Shown in pieces: positions 9,627-20,148 of a DNA stretch of 64,000 bases; the first letter of the stretch is position 1, and each line of letters begins with the position of its first letter. The position numbers were made by a program, and so were the translations under genes. The DNA is from Pseudopyrenochaeta lycopersici. Lineage: Eukaryota; Ascomycota; Dothideomycetes; Pleosporales; Pseudopyrenochaetaceae. The notes under the pieces were generated by a model. The model worked only from the letters and a program-made list of their open reading frames with translations. It ran no database searches and was not told the DNA's origin. The DNA lies in assembly GCA_003313425.1 (NCBI GenBank), contig NHZP01000028.1:682001-746000 (forward strand), in the 5' to 3' direction.

Positions 9627-12600
9627 ATGGAACAGACCGATCATCGGAGCTCATGGCCCACAAACCCAGAGCATCACCCTAACGGAAGCATATCAAACGG
9701 TTACTATCACATTATCGATCCTCCCCACCACAACGACCAAGGCTTCCACCCACCGCCTCTACCATCCGGCCAGCAGTATGGTCAGCCTGTTGGGTCCTAC
9801 GCGCCGAGCCCGTGTATGGGCCAGTACGCAGGCTCTGCTCAGCAAGTGAGACGAAAGCAGGTTCGAGCCACACAGGCTTGCAACCATTGCCGCACGCGCA
9901 AGCAAAAATGTGACGAAGGCAGGCCGTGCCAGTTTTGCAAGGAGAACAACTTTGACTGCCAGTACAAGGATGTTCCACCTCCAAAGTGCGTAAAGCCTAC
10001 TTGTGTACGACCAGTCGCTGACGCTTCGCAGGCAAGATAGAAGCATGATGCAGCTTCAAGAAAGTGTGAACAAAATATCTGATGTGCTGGGTAGCTTTGT
10101 GGGGGAGTTTGCTAGGTGGAAGCAGAGCGTTGAGAGCAGGCTAGTCTCAGGACGCGGCCTTGAGATGACCTCGAATCACGCTTCGCCTGAAGCTGCTTTT
10201 GCTGCGCCCATGATGAGGGACCCAAGCAAGTCGAGATGGCCAACGTCTACTCAGAATCAAGCGAGAGTCCAGCTTCGTCCAGTGAATAGTATGAAGATGG
10301 AGTCACCTGTCGTTCCCAACTCGATCATGTCGCCGATGGGCCCGCAAGCATCGACTCCAATCAAACAAGAAGCCATTCTAGCTGCACCCCAGCAACCAGC
10401 GACACCTGCAGATAGCGTAAGGACCGACCACAGCCGCATCACGGACAGTGGTCCAAGGGAAAAGAGCGGCCTGCAAAGTGACCACACCACTCCGGCTCAC
10501 AAGTTGTTTGCAGAGTGGAGTTCCATGACTCCATTCTACAAGAACGTCGAGTATTTGACCAAGTTGGCAGACAATGGCCAACAAGTATCGGACTATCCCA
10601 TGCAGCTTGAGCAAGACCGCGGGTTGGTACGCGTTTGGGGTGTTGGAGAAGGACATGATCTGAATGAGGGCGCGCAAGGTCCTGGGAGCCCGGAGAGCAG
10701 CAACGATTCGGACCTGACTTCTCCGGCACCCGGGAAAGAATTCTTGTGGGGCTACCCTCCTCTGGACTATTCCAGTCCAAGTACTATGAGTGGGGATACG
10801 CCTCGAGAGTATCCTGGCCATGAAGGAGGACTTGGTCCGGATGGCCGACCCAACTTCCACGCCAAGACACTGCACGAGTTGCTGGAATCTTACATGAACA
10901 ACATGCATAACCTACACCCATTCCTAAATCCTAGTAAGCTTAAAAGGATGGTCAATGACTTCGTTGACCAGTATAGCCCTGACGGAAAGCCGGCCAACGC
11001 CAGATCACCCGCTGTCAGTGGTCTTCAGCACCACCAAAGTATTAAGAGGAAGAGGTCTAGCAGTGCCTTTGGCGAGCCCTACTCACCCCAAGGTGCCATT
11101 GAACGCTCAATGCAAAATGCCATTGTTCTACTTGTTCTTGCTCTTGGAAAAGTATGCGCTTACGAGCGTAAACTCCCTGCGCCTCAAAGCGACAAGACCT
11201 CGTTCTTCAACGGCGTTTGGGGTTACCCTCACAAATCTCCACACCCCAATGGTAGTTTCACCAGTGAAAGCTCCGATGACAGCCGTCCAAGGAACATTGA
11301 AATTCTCCCTGGAATGGCATACTATGCCTACGCTACAGACATTCTTGGAAACCAACAAGGAGGAAACACGGTTGCCCATGCCCAGGCCATGATTTTAGCT
11401 GCCCTCTACCTAAGCCAGTTTGCCAGAGTGTTGGAAAGCTGGAGCTGGATCAACAATGCCTGCCGGATCACCATGGTCCTGATTAAAGCGTAAGCAAGAC
11501 CCCGGACCATTATTGTACTCTATTTAACCCATACCCCAGTGACTATTCCAAGCTTATTCGTGACTACTATTTCGACAAAAAAAGTCCCCTGACTGCCAAG
11601 GAGCGATACAGACTCAATTCAGTGATGTGCGTCTACTGGACATGTCTCCAACTAGAATCGTTAGTCGCAGTACCCATCGCCGTTTTGCTTGATCAGATAT
11701 TGACTTGTGTGAAGGGATATTTTAGCGGAAATGAGCACTCTTCCGCCAAGCAACATCTCTACGCATCAGTGCGACATCATGTACCCTGAGGGCGTGTACG
11801 AGTACGAAAAGTTTGGTGAAGAGACAGCAGACAGACGAGTAGGTCGCCCAGCCGATATTTCAATGCTGATCTACTCGAGTCAAATCTGGCTTCGTGTGAT
11901 CCTCAACGAGGCACACAATGCTCTGTACGGAGCTAATGGTCGCTCGAGCTTCGACACAACCAACGTCAAAGAGGTTGCGGAACATGCAAGTAGCCATATC
12001 AACATTCTGGAAAGCTGGAGACGAGTACTACCTCCGGAGTTGGTCTGGAAGGATGAAGATCTGCCTTCAACCGATCTGAATATTGCCCGTGTCCGCGCGA
12101 AATATTACGGGGGATACTATATGATGCTGCGCCCCTACCTGCGGATCGCGAGCCATACTACCGAATTCCCACCCAATGCAGCGAGTGCACCCTCTTCATC
12201 ACAGCACAATTCACCAGCGTACTTAGGAGACACTGTTTCAACGCCAACCAGCAGGAATGTACAGATGGCGGATTTATCTGAGGACCAGCGCAAGATCATT
12301 AGGGTGGCATGCCAATGCATAGACAACGCAATTCGGAGTACCATTGCATTTGACCGTGTCGGCGCCAAACCTGACAGCGAGTACAAAGATTACAAAAGTA
12401 CACGTACACGTAGGCTCGTACTGACAAACATCTTTGGCACACTTCACGCGTGAGTCATAACCTTGATCTCAATACGCTGTTTCTTGCTAACACATCTAGC
12501 CAATTCGGCAACATGCTTGTCCTCGCATCGGTCTACAATTCGAAGCTTTACCCCCTCCTGCCGAGCGACACGCCGCTCACCAAGAAAAATCTTAGCGCCC

Positions 12601-12713
12601 TTTTAGCACGCACCATTGATGTGCTAGAAGAGGTTGCGCCGAACTCCCCAATTCTCAGAATAGATCTCGAAGTCCTGAAAAATATCCGTGATCAGTACGG
12701 CCTCATGGCCTGA
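9627..12713 (+). CDS. Zn2Cys6 fungal-type transcription factor (961 aa)
   Basis: Five exons: 9627-9985, 10032-11489, 11540-11659, 11715-12449, 12500-12713. Introns are 46, 50, 55 and 50 bp with GTGCGT, GTAAGC, GTTAGT and GTGAGT donors. All phases agree. Residues 85-111 form a Gal4-type binuclear zinc cluster, C-X2-C-X6-C-X5-C-X2-C-X6-C (ACNHCRTRKQKC, then CQFC and FDC), preceded by a basic stretch (RRKQVRA). A short linker and a helical segment (MMQLQESVNKISDVLGSFVGEF) follow, as in the dimerisation region of this class. A long Ser/Pro-rich linker leads to a helical middle region (ARVLESWSWINNACRITMVLIKA, YWTCLQLESDILAEM) matching the fungal-specific regulatory domain (PF04082-like). The protein acts in the nucleus as a DNA-binding regulator. 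Its target pathway cannot be told from sequence; I considered the CLR-1/Pf2-like group but this protein is longer, so no symbol is given. Confidence 0.92.
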
Positions 12714-13336
12714 TCTACAGCGGACAACGCCTCACCCCATATTGAGTTTGCACGCCCTGCTCCGTGATCTGCCGTCTCTCACCTACCATGTGTATATCTC
12801 CCATATGTACCCGCATTCCTTGCATTTCCTTCGCGCATATCATTATTGTTTGTATTTTCTATTTCTCCGGGCATCGCGCATGCGCATCATCGGGCGGCTA
12901 GCGCTGAAACCAATTTCTGTATGTGTAAATGTACACAAGCAAGCCTAGGCGGTTTCTTCTGAAATTCTTTCCCTCATCGGTGAGGGCATGACTATACCCC
13001 GGACTAGCTAGAATTGCGACTCGGAGAAATCCTTGACTTACTCATCCAAGATCAGAACTGAATGGGCTGGGGAGGGAGATGTTAGTCTTGATTATGTCAA
13101 GATGGGCGATGAAGGCAGTGGTCATGTGACTAATGTTTCATGACTAATAAGCATAACTATTCAGTCTTCAGACCCCGCTTTACAATAGAATAACTCTTAC
13201 ACCCCCCAAGTTTTGACAGATTAAAAGCTCTACTGTGCCCTCGTGATACGATCAGTAAATCAAGAGGTGCGTATGCGCCACGTGTTCTACGTGTCGGGGC
13301 AGGAGATGACAATATTCAATCTGCCAATCAAATTAA
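12714..13336. other. Intergenic, 3' flank of the Zn2Cys6 gene
   Basis: Nothing supported. AT-rich sequence leads into the transposon relics that begin near 13337. Confidence 0.5.
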
Positions 13337-13661
13337 TTGAAAAACGGGGACAGCGCTGGCCGGAACCAAAATAGTCAGTATCAAGGGGGACAGACTGGCC
13401 AGAAACGGAAACGGACCTGCTGGTGCTGTGGAGATGAAGGACATATAAAATTCGACTGCTCTGTCTGGCTTCAGAATATCGACGGAAAGGAACATGCTAA
13501 GCGCCAGAAGACCTCCTCTACCGGCCGAAGTTGAGACCGTAGATATAAAGACTAGGCTGCGCTCTGAAGAAAGAGAGAGAGAAAAACTCAAAATAGAGAT
13601 AATTCAAAGTCTATTGAGAATTGCATCACATGTGCCACGTATTTGAGTACTCATACCAACA
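13337..13661 (+). mobile_element. Ty1/Copia retrotransposon fragment: gag zinc knuckle joined to a partial LTR
   Basis: Positions 13337-13534 encode a short frame with a CCHC zinc knuckle, C-X2-C-X4-H-X4-C (CWCCGDEGHIKFDC), the nucleocapsid signature of Copia gag, preceded by a basic Gln/Gly-rich stretch. From about 13522 the sequence matches the solo LTR at 59678-59922: it shares GTAGATATAAAG, then a stretch of more than 50 identical bases (AACTCAAAATAGAGATAATT onward), and ends ACTCATACCAACA at 13661, the reverse complement of a canonical TGTTG LTR start. The pol region is missing, so this is an internally deleted element. It lies directly against the truncated pogo-like transposase at 13662-14164 and probably interrupted it. 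Confidence 0.7.
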
Positions 13662-14164
13662 GTTTCATCAAAGTTGTGCACGTCGTCGTCGTGAACGCCG
13701 TACTTGGCTTTGGTGTCCTCAACTAGCTTAAACCACGCACCAATTTTCTCTGGATCTTCCTGGAGTATCCTCTGACGGTCCTTTGCTCGGTTGAAAGCCA
13801 TTTTAAGCTCATCTGAGCGCGTTACAAATCTCTCAGCCCATCGCTTGCCTACTGGCTCTCCACCGCGTACAGCCAGCAGTTTATCCGCCATATCTGCCAC
13901 CTCACACAGCTGGGGTGCAAATCCTCGCAAATCGAGGTCGAGGATATATCGGACGATTGTCTGCTCGTCAGTGCGCGTGAGCTTCTGGCGATTGGGCTGG
14001 CAATTAGCTCGGGCGAGGCAGCCTCGACAGTACGTGCATGATATATCACCGAGCTGAACATCCTTGGTATCCTTTCTCCCATTTCTCTTCCTGCTGTCAG
14101 TGTACCGACAGGGTTTGAGAAACGTGCAGCGTTGGACTGTGGCACAGAGCTGGGGTCCATGCAT
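13662..14164 (-). pseudogene. Truncated pogo-like (Tc1/mariner superfamily) transposase, N-terminal half
   Basis: Read leftward, the protein aligns residue by residue in layout with the elements at 29878-31861 and 52285-54126. The shared landmarks are the helix-turn-helix region (CQPNRQKLTRTDEQ, VRYILDLDLRGFAP), the basic DNA-binding stretch (KRWAERFVTRSDEL, NRAKDRQRILQEDPEKI) and the first catalytic Asp in NFDET. It then stops abruptly: the last native codons run straight into Copia LTR sequence at 13661. The catalytic second and third Asp regions are absent. It is a different subfamily from the two larger copies, with roughly half of the residues changed. Not functional. Confidence 0.75.
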
Positions 14165-14723
14165 TGGTTTGGTACTAAGACCATGTCCTGTGCATACGCA
14201 TCCAGTATTGTCAGGCGCCTGAATTTGCCAAACGGTGAGCCGTCGGCCTTGGCTGGCATCTGCAGGATACTGCCTTCGTGTTACAAATAAGCCGTTCCGT
14301 CTTCCCCGAGCCTTCCAACAACCATCGGTATCGGCTATTGGCCGATCGCGTGCATGGACGTCTCCGTATCAGCAGTAGTTTGTGCAAGGATACATTCGGT
14401 CATAACCATGCATGCATCGACTGGACAGATGATGACATCGAGACACGTCCGTACCAGACTATCTAAACGAGGCATTGTATCGAAGTGAGAGCTCAATGCG
14501 GAGATGCCGATTTGCTATGCCAAGGGCGATTTCTATAGATACTGCTCTATGGTACCTGCAAGAAAAAGAGCCACGCCCGAGCAGAAAAATATAAGGACAA
14601 GAAACGTGAGAGTGAAAGACCATGTAGCTAACCGAACAGTTGTAAAAATTACAAGCCCTAAAGCCACCCTTAAAACCCTTCTGTTCTGTTCCGCACCATG
14701 AATGTACAACAGTGTGACGACCA
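14165..14723. other. Intergenic, no supported gene
   Basis: Short unsupported frames only. Part of it may be the 5' end of the broken pogo-like element, but no terminal repeat was recognised. Confidence 0.4.
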
Positions 14724-15043
14724 TTATGCAAAAAAGGATCCCGGTAGAGTTGCTTTCGTCATGTAAGTTCGGGCCTTAGCTAATTAGCCATATTCAACAT
14801 AGCCGGATCGGATATCTTACGGAGGGAGCTAGTTGCAAGCACAGCACATGTTGCCACAAACGTAGCAATATTGATCGAAGCTTCGTGGGACCCATGGATA
14901 TTGATGGCATAGTAAACGCTATTACCACAAGCGATAAGGATAGCGGTAAGGAAGGCGACAGGGAACTTTGGAATCAAATACAAGGAAAACAAGAAGACTA
15001 GTGCAGTTTCGGCAATCAGGAGCTGGAAGCGCTGCGCATCCAT
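14724..15043 (-). CDS. Small membrane protein, unknown function (92 aa)
   Basis: Exon 1 15043-14821, intron 14780-14820 (GTAAGA donor, GGCTAAT branch, TTAG acceptor, 41 bp), exon 2 14779-14724. The joined frame gives 92 residues. Two hydrophobic helices are clear (FQLLIAETALVFLFSLYLIP and FPVAFLTAILIACGNSVYYA) and a third is likely (ASINIATFVATCAVLATSSL). The tail is short and polar. Without the splice the frame would end soon after the third helix. It is divergent from the gene at 15418. Family not recognised; three-pass small membrane protein is the structural reading. Confidence 0.5.
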
Positions 15044-15417
15044 AGCTACGAACGGAAATCTTGAGACGACGGTTGTGATGTGTAGATATGAAGAATTGGC
15101 CAGGATCATCAACAGCGATCGCGAAGCTTTATACTTTCTTACTGCACCTCTCACCTGCACCGTCAAGCACACTACAGAAGCGAGAGCGATCGTGCCCTTA
15201 TTGCGGCGATGTATACGAATGTGAAGAGGCTTGCAGACTCGGCATAACTTCAGGCTTGGAGCATTTCGAACCGCATCCGCCTCCGCCTTGTCTCCACACC
15301 GCGCGGGAAGGCTCACTGAGCAATATCAAGCTCCTAGATCTGCTTTCAGCCTTCTCCACTGACCTCACAACGCTTCTACGATCCCGTGCGTACACTTGCG
15401 CAATACACCACACAATA

Positions 15418-15793
15418 ATGGACAAACAGAAATTTTCGCAGGCTGGACGATCCCAGGTCGACATTCTCATAAAAAGATTCAAAGATCTGGGTCATTATGA
15501 TGAAATGTACAACAACGTGATGCAGAAATGCGAGTCCGATGTGATTAGGTATCTTACCCGTCGCCATTGATCACGAGACTAATACCATCCCTTAGGTAGT
15601 CATCAAGATTGCGGCCGCGATTGGAAATAGCGCCGCTGACGAAAAGATAGAGAGAGCTGTCAAGTCTTACGTGGATTGCTACGAGACGCAGGCCTGGTCC
15701 GATCTACGAAAGATATTTGCCCAGATCAATTGCAGTGGAGCAGGAGGAGAAAAGGTCACATTGCACCAGTCAGTTATGCGGGCCTGCACATGA
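15418..15793 (+). CDS. Small helical protein, unknown function (106 aa)
   Basis: ATG at 15418. The only donor/acceptor pair that keeps frame is GTGATT at 15541 and CTTAG ending at 15595 (55 bp, with GACTAATACC as branch region). A more usual GTATCT donor at 15549 leads into a stop. Exon 2 15596-15793 is clearly protein-like (VIKIAAAIGNSAADEKIERA, VKSYVDCYETQAWSDLRKIF). The joined product is 106 residues, mainly amphipathic helices, no signal peptide. The same frame is open upstream to 15088, so an upstream start is possible. Not recognised. Confidence 0.5.
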
Positions 15794-15949
15794 AAAAAAC
15801 AAAGTCGTTCGTGTCTAGGTAGATTTTCACCAAGTGATACGTGTGGCATCAATGCGAACCTGTCCTCTGACGTGTCAATTTCTTCAGAAGGGGGGAAGGG
15901 GGTCTGCAGGCATTCCGCATGGCGGACATCATTGGAACGATTCAAGTAA

Positions 15950-16320
15950 CGTACTTCACAAGCGAGTTAGTCACACAAGCGAATTAGTCAGGCATTTCTT
16001 GGCACCACGAACAACACCACCATCTTCTTGCATCATGACACTACCATCTAATTTTGTATGATGATTATATTGCGTAAGGGCTCTTACGTATTGGGCAAGT
16101 TCTTATATTATGCCCGGTTGACATACACCCCCTACAGCGGCGCAGAGCTCGACTTGAATCCTTTGGTGTCGCATTGCCACCCTCACTTTGTGTAGCTTCT
16201 GGAGGTGCTATAGACTCCTGTGATAGCTCAACTGCCTCCTTAATTGTAAGATTCTCTCTTTGAGTAATATACTGGACTTTAATGTTGCGCTTTTTAGCAG
16301 AAAACTGTTAGAGAATGGGA
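15950..16320 (-). mobile_element. Relic of a pogo-like transposon, 3' end with zinc-knuckle transposase tail
   Basis: Leftward from about 16310 the frame reads KRNIKVQYITQRENLTIKEA and continues to a zinc knuckle (CRGCMSTGHNIRTC, C-X2-C-X4-H-X4-C) near 16110. This is the same tail architecture as the transposase at 29983-31740 (CKRCRETGHNSRTC). A TAA upstream (SILxQFSAKK context) looks like CAA to TAA. Outside it, at 15957-15990, a 17-bp unit (CACAAGCGARTTAGTCA) is repeated twice, matching the CACAAGCGAGCG tandem motif in the terminal repeats of the larger pogo-like copy. So this is the terminus of an otherwise deleted element. Confidence 0.6.
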
Positions 16321-16960
16321 AGAAGAAGTGATGATCATTCAACTATGGTGGACTAGGGGCGTTTAATACAAGGTATTGACTCATTATAGTGATGTAGCCT
16401 AGTAGGCAGAGAGGTGTGTGTCCCAAACCAACAAAAACCCTGCGTGGCGGAAACTCCAGGGATGGGTGGCCTTCGATCAAGTTGATGGCCAGGCTCGCGC
16501 CGAATGCTCGGGCTGAGCATCTCGTGCAGTTTTGGCGTAGGCTGCATTTGATTCAATACCGCATGCAGGGCTACGATCTCGAAGCCTATCGACCCGGGAA
16601 TCTGCCCGTTGGAGTCGGAAGATTGCCATTGAGAACGAGGGTCTGAGTGCCGTTGACATCTGCGACTGCAACAAGAGTCTGCTTCTACGGCCCCAGACAT
16701 TGGGGATGCCCGTCACATGCAGACTGTGTCAGCCTCGTGTCGTCCCGGTTGCTACGCCACGTCCACCACGCGCTGACCGCTTGATCCTGCGCCAACGCCA
16801 TGCATGCTGCGCACCGAATGCGTCCCGCTTTTTCCAATAGAACCCACTTTATTTGCAGGGTTCTGAGTAAAAAGCAGCGAAAAAGTCAGTAACGTATGCA
16901 TCGACAGCAAGGTTGGGAGTAAGGCAGACTTTCTACCGCGACCCAATCTGCCGCTCTCGA
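16321..16960. other. Intergenic, promoter side of the gene at 17138
   Basis: Weak frames on both strands at 16353-16700, without domain or start support. No repeat recognised. Confidence 0.4.
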
Positions 16961-16963
16961 GCA

Positions 16964-16969
16964 TTATAT
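16964..16969 (+). promoter_or_regulatory. TATA box (TATATA)
   Basis: GCATTATATACAAG is followed by a CT-rich leader (CTTGTTTCTCCTCCTTCTCT) running to the ATG at 17138, the usual fungal core-promoter arrangement. Confidence 0.5.
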
Positions 16970-17297
16970 ACAAGTACGGCCGACTTCCCAAGTGTTACTT
17001 GTTTCTCCTCCTTCTCTTTTCACACTTCCTCCCCACCTTCTTTCGTACTGCACACGCTTACACTCGGTGCTAAGAAGACTCGTTCACACCTTGTTCCTTT
17101 GTTTCGCCACGACATTCCGTCTACGAAGCCCCTCAAGATGGGCAATTGCGGGAGTACGAAGATGAATGCCGCAGCAAATGGGGAGCAATCGCTACCGAAT
17201 GCCCGCCCGGGGCCAGCGAACGCGATCCCGGAGGAACAGATGCGGGAGATGTTTCCAGATTACACAACTCAGCCTAGTCTAGGACCCAAGCAGCAGC

Positions 17298-17305
17298 CCT
17301 TCGAC
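17298..17305. repeat. Left target-site duplication of the hAT element (CCTTCGAC)
   Basis: CCTTCGAC is repeated exactly at 20141-20148 on the other side of the element. Eight bases is the duplication length of the hAT superfamily. Confidence 0.92.
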
Positions 17306-17468
17306 CATACATGGGCACCCTAACGCGTTTGCGTAAAACGTTACAACGTTTAACGCGTTAAGGATCCTTATATTGTTTATATTGTTATATCGTTTTGGTG
17401 TTGTTAAAACGTTTTAACGATATAAGAACGATACAAGCTAGGCCAAGCATCTAGACGCGCGAACCTGG

Positions 17469-17510
17469 CCAATCACATTGAACTAGGTCGACCTAGTGTA
17501 ATGTGATTGG
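17469..17510. repeat. 42-bp near-perfect palindrome in the hAT 5' region
   Basis: CCAATCACATT...CTAGGTCGACCTAG...AATGTGATTGG: 21-bp arms with two mismatches and no loop, about 140 bp upstream of the transposase ATG. CCAAT boxes lie at both edges. It may be a promoter element or transposase site. Confidence 0.75.
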
Positions 17511-17646
17511 CTCGTTTGCTCCATCACTCCTCAGCTGAGCCCCACGCCGTTTTTTTTCTAAAAGTCTCTTTCAAACAGCTTCGAACTTTCAAATCTAACC
17601 TCATACAACATCAGTTGCTTTGTCCACTTACCCTACTACCATCAAT

Positions 17647-20000
17647 ATGTCATCAGATATCTCGTCTCTGACCGGTTCGTCCAACCCGACATGTAGACCT
17701 TCAACACCGCCCCATTTCAACGCGGTAATACGCACAGAAAGCGTAACGTCGGAAACTCAGAAGCGCAAGCGGTATAAGACCCAGTACACATGCAGATCCT
17801 GCGATGCATGGGTCAGTTTTCATCGGGTCAACACCATCAACCATGTCATCTCACGACACCCGTTTCCGGCAGCCTCATCTCAAGCGTCCCAATCAACGCA
17901 GCCGGAGATTACGACTATGTTAACGTCTATGTCAACGTCTATGACATCCTATGGTGCTCTCCGCAACGGTTTCAATGAGCAGAAGTATCGCGAGGCTCTC
18001 ATCGGACTGCTTACTCGACGTCGATTGCCCTTTTCTGCAGTAGAATGGAGTGAGCTGAAGGATATGATGCTCGCTGGCAACCATGCGATTGAGGACCTAC
18101 TTATTACATCTCGGCGTACAGCAGTGCGACATATCGCTTCGAATTACATACTCTATCGCGAGCAGCTTAAGGCTAATCTCTTATCAGCGAGAGGGCCTAT
18201 CCATATCTCCTCTGACCTGTGGACATCGCCACATCGATCAGCTCTCCTCGCAGTATGCGCACAGTGGGTCGCCAGCGACTACACCCTCCAGAAGGCTCTT
18301 TTAGCACTGCCAGAATGTCGATATTCCCACTCTGGAGAGAAGCAGGCGCAGCTTATCCTTGAGACTCTCGAAACCTTTGACATCCAGAGCCGAATCGGCT
18401 ATCATACCAGCGACAATGCGTCCTCGAACGACACCTGCCTAGAGTGTCTCGAATCCCTACTGTGGGATAAGTATGCAGTTAGTTTGCAGCTTTTTAAGCT
18501 TAAATTTGGACTTAATTTAAGCTCAAACTCCGTGCTAACTTTAGGTAGATTGAATTCAGCGCTAAACGACGCCGTATACGCTGCATCGCACATATTATCA
18601 ATCTCTCCCTTCAAGCCTTCTTACTTGCGTCCTCAAAGGAGGCTCTTATTGCTGCTCTCGCCGCCACCGCTGATGCGTTTGGAGAAGAGCTCGCACAGTT
18701 TTCTAAAGTCCTTAACTCTCAACAACGGAGGCTCCAAGAAGAGCGCCAGGATTCATCCGAAGCACGCCAGAACCAGCCCATGCAACGCCCTACCCAGAGA
18801 AGAGGCAGTCAGTGCAGCCAAATCTCAGTTGACGATGAATTCTCTGGTATTCAGAATATACCTACATTGCGTAAAATCCATCGGTTATGCGTCTGGTTAT
18901 ATAGCTCAACCCTGCACGCTAATGCCTGGGAGGATGCAGTAGGTCTACAGTTAGGTATTGACAACAAAACCAGATGGTCCTCTTGGTATCAGGTCATCGA
19001 TCGAGTCCTTAAGAAGGTTAACAATATCAAGCTCTTTATGCTTAAGTACGCAGACGAGCTTGGCGACATCTGTCTTAACAATGACGATTGGGATATACTT
19101 GAGAAATCACATACATTCTTACAACCGTTTGCTTCAGCTACCCTCTATGAAGAAGGCGAAAAAGCCTCTATCTCAGCGTCGCTCCTCCTAATGGATTCCC
19201 TTCTTGTTCATTATGAGCAAAACAAGGTAGGCTCGGCACTCTGCTGGAGTCCGTTACTAACAGTTCGCTAGACGCACTACTCTCAACCCGAATATAACGA
19301 CCCCCGCATGCTCCGAGCCATTGAGATGGGATGGTTCGTACTGGACAAATACTACAACATGACCGATGAAACTCCTGTGTATGCGGCCGCTCTCCTCCTC
19401 AATCCCAGCTGCCGAGTCGCCTATCTTCAGAAGAACTGGCCAAAGAAATGGCATAAGCCCGCAATTACGGCTGCCCGTAGTATTTGGGAGGCAGAATTTA
19501 AGGATAGACTCTCTTCAGATCGTCCTACTAGTTCTGACGCTACGCCGCCTCCCTCTAAGCGCCGTGGTGTTGTCCTTGATCAGCTTTTGAGGTCAATGGA
19601 GGCTATAACGAGCGATTCTCATATTGACGATGATTTTATGACCTTTATTGAGCAGCCTACCTTTCGTATTGATTGCACACCTCTCGAATGGTGGTGCAAG
19701 GAGGACCAGAGACGACGCTATCCCCGACTTAGCCATATGGCAATAACGATACTCTCTATCCCACCAGAGTCATCAGAACCAGAGCGTACCTTCTCCGGTA
19801 CGAGAAGGACATGTTCATGGGATCGATCTCGTCTCACATGCCTAAACATCCAGAGAATCGAGTGCATCGGTAGCTGGCTACGAGAGGGTCATATCCTGCC
19901 CATTTCTGCTAATGGAATGGGTATGCCCATGGGGCCAGTACCAGAGAACGAACTAGAGGAGATTGACGACGATACTGCGGATCAAATTGAGTGGGTTTAA
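17647..20000 (+). CDS. hAT-superfamily transposase, intact (745 aa)
   Basis: Exons 17647-18477, 18549-19226 and 19272-20000; introns 71 bp (GTTAGT donor, GCTAAC branch) and 45 bp (GTAGGC donor, TACTAAC branch). All phases agree, no internal stop. N-terminus: BED-type zinc finger (CRSC...NTINHVISRH, residues about 55-80). Catalytic RNase-H-like fold: DLWTS (first Asp), then SDNASSNDTC (second Asp), and after intron 1 RRRIRCIAHIINLSLQAF, the conserved hAT block. The C-terminal dimerisation domain (LEWWCKEDQRRRYPRLSHMA, PPESSEPERTFSGTRR) is complete. It cuts and pastes the element by binding the terminal and subterminal repeats in the nucleus. The ATG at 17647 is the first in a good context; the frame is open to 17620 without another ATG. 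Confidence 0.92.
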
Positions 20001-20140
20001 AGTGTATATAGCTGTTTGATGTTATATCGTTTTTATATCGTTTATATCGTTTAACGATTAAACGTTTTAAGTTAGAGCGTTTTCCCTTAAAACGTTTTAG
20101 CTTTCAGGAAAAACGATATAAAACGCTATGCCCATGTATG

Positions 20141-20148
20141 CCTTCGAC
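20141..20148. repeat. Right target-site duplication of the hAT element (CCTTCGAC)
   Basis: Exact copy of 17298-17305. The host reading frame resumes here (Phe-Asp codons repeated). Confidence 0.92.

Larger units (their letters stand above)
17306..20140 (+). mobile_element. Complete hAT transposon, 2,835 bp
   Basis: Ends: CATACATGGGCA at 17306-17317 and its exact reverse complement TGCCCATGTATG at 20129-20140, flanked by the 8-bp duplication CCTTCGAC. Inside both ends are many subterminal copies of AAACGTTTT-like and TATATCGTTT-like motifs, typical transposase-binding clusters of hAT elements. The single gene (17647-20000) has no disabling change, so the element may be autonomous. It has no RIP-type stops, unlike most other DNA transposons in the window, which points to a recent arrival. 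Confidence 0.92.

Noticed and set aside
10378..10908. Long leftward frames antisense to the Zn2Cys6 gene
   Set aside because: They lie wholly inside exon 2 of a gene with clear domains and splice sites and show no domain of their own.
16353..16700. Leftward 115-codon frame
   Set aside because: No start context, domain or splice support, and an opposing frame of similar size covers the same bases.
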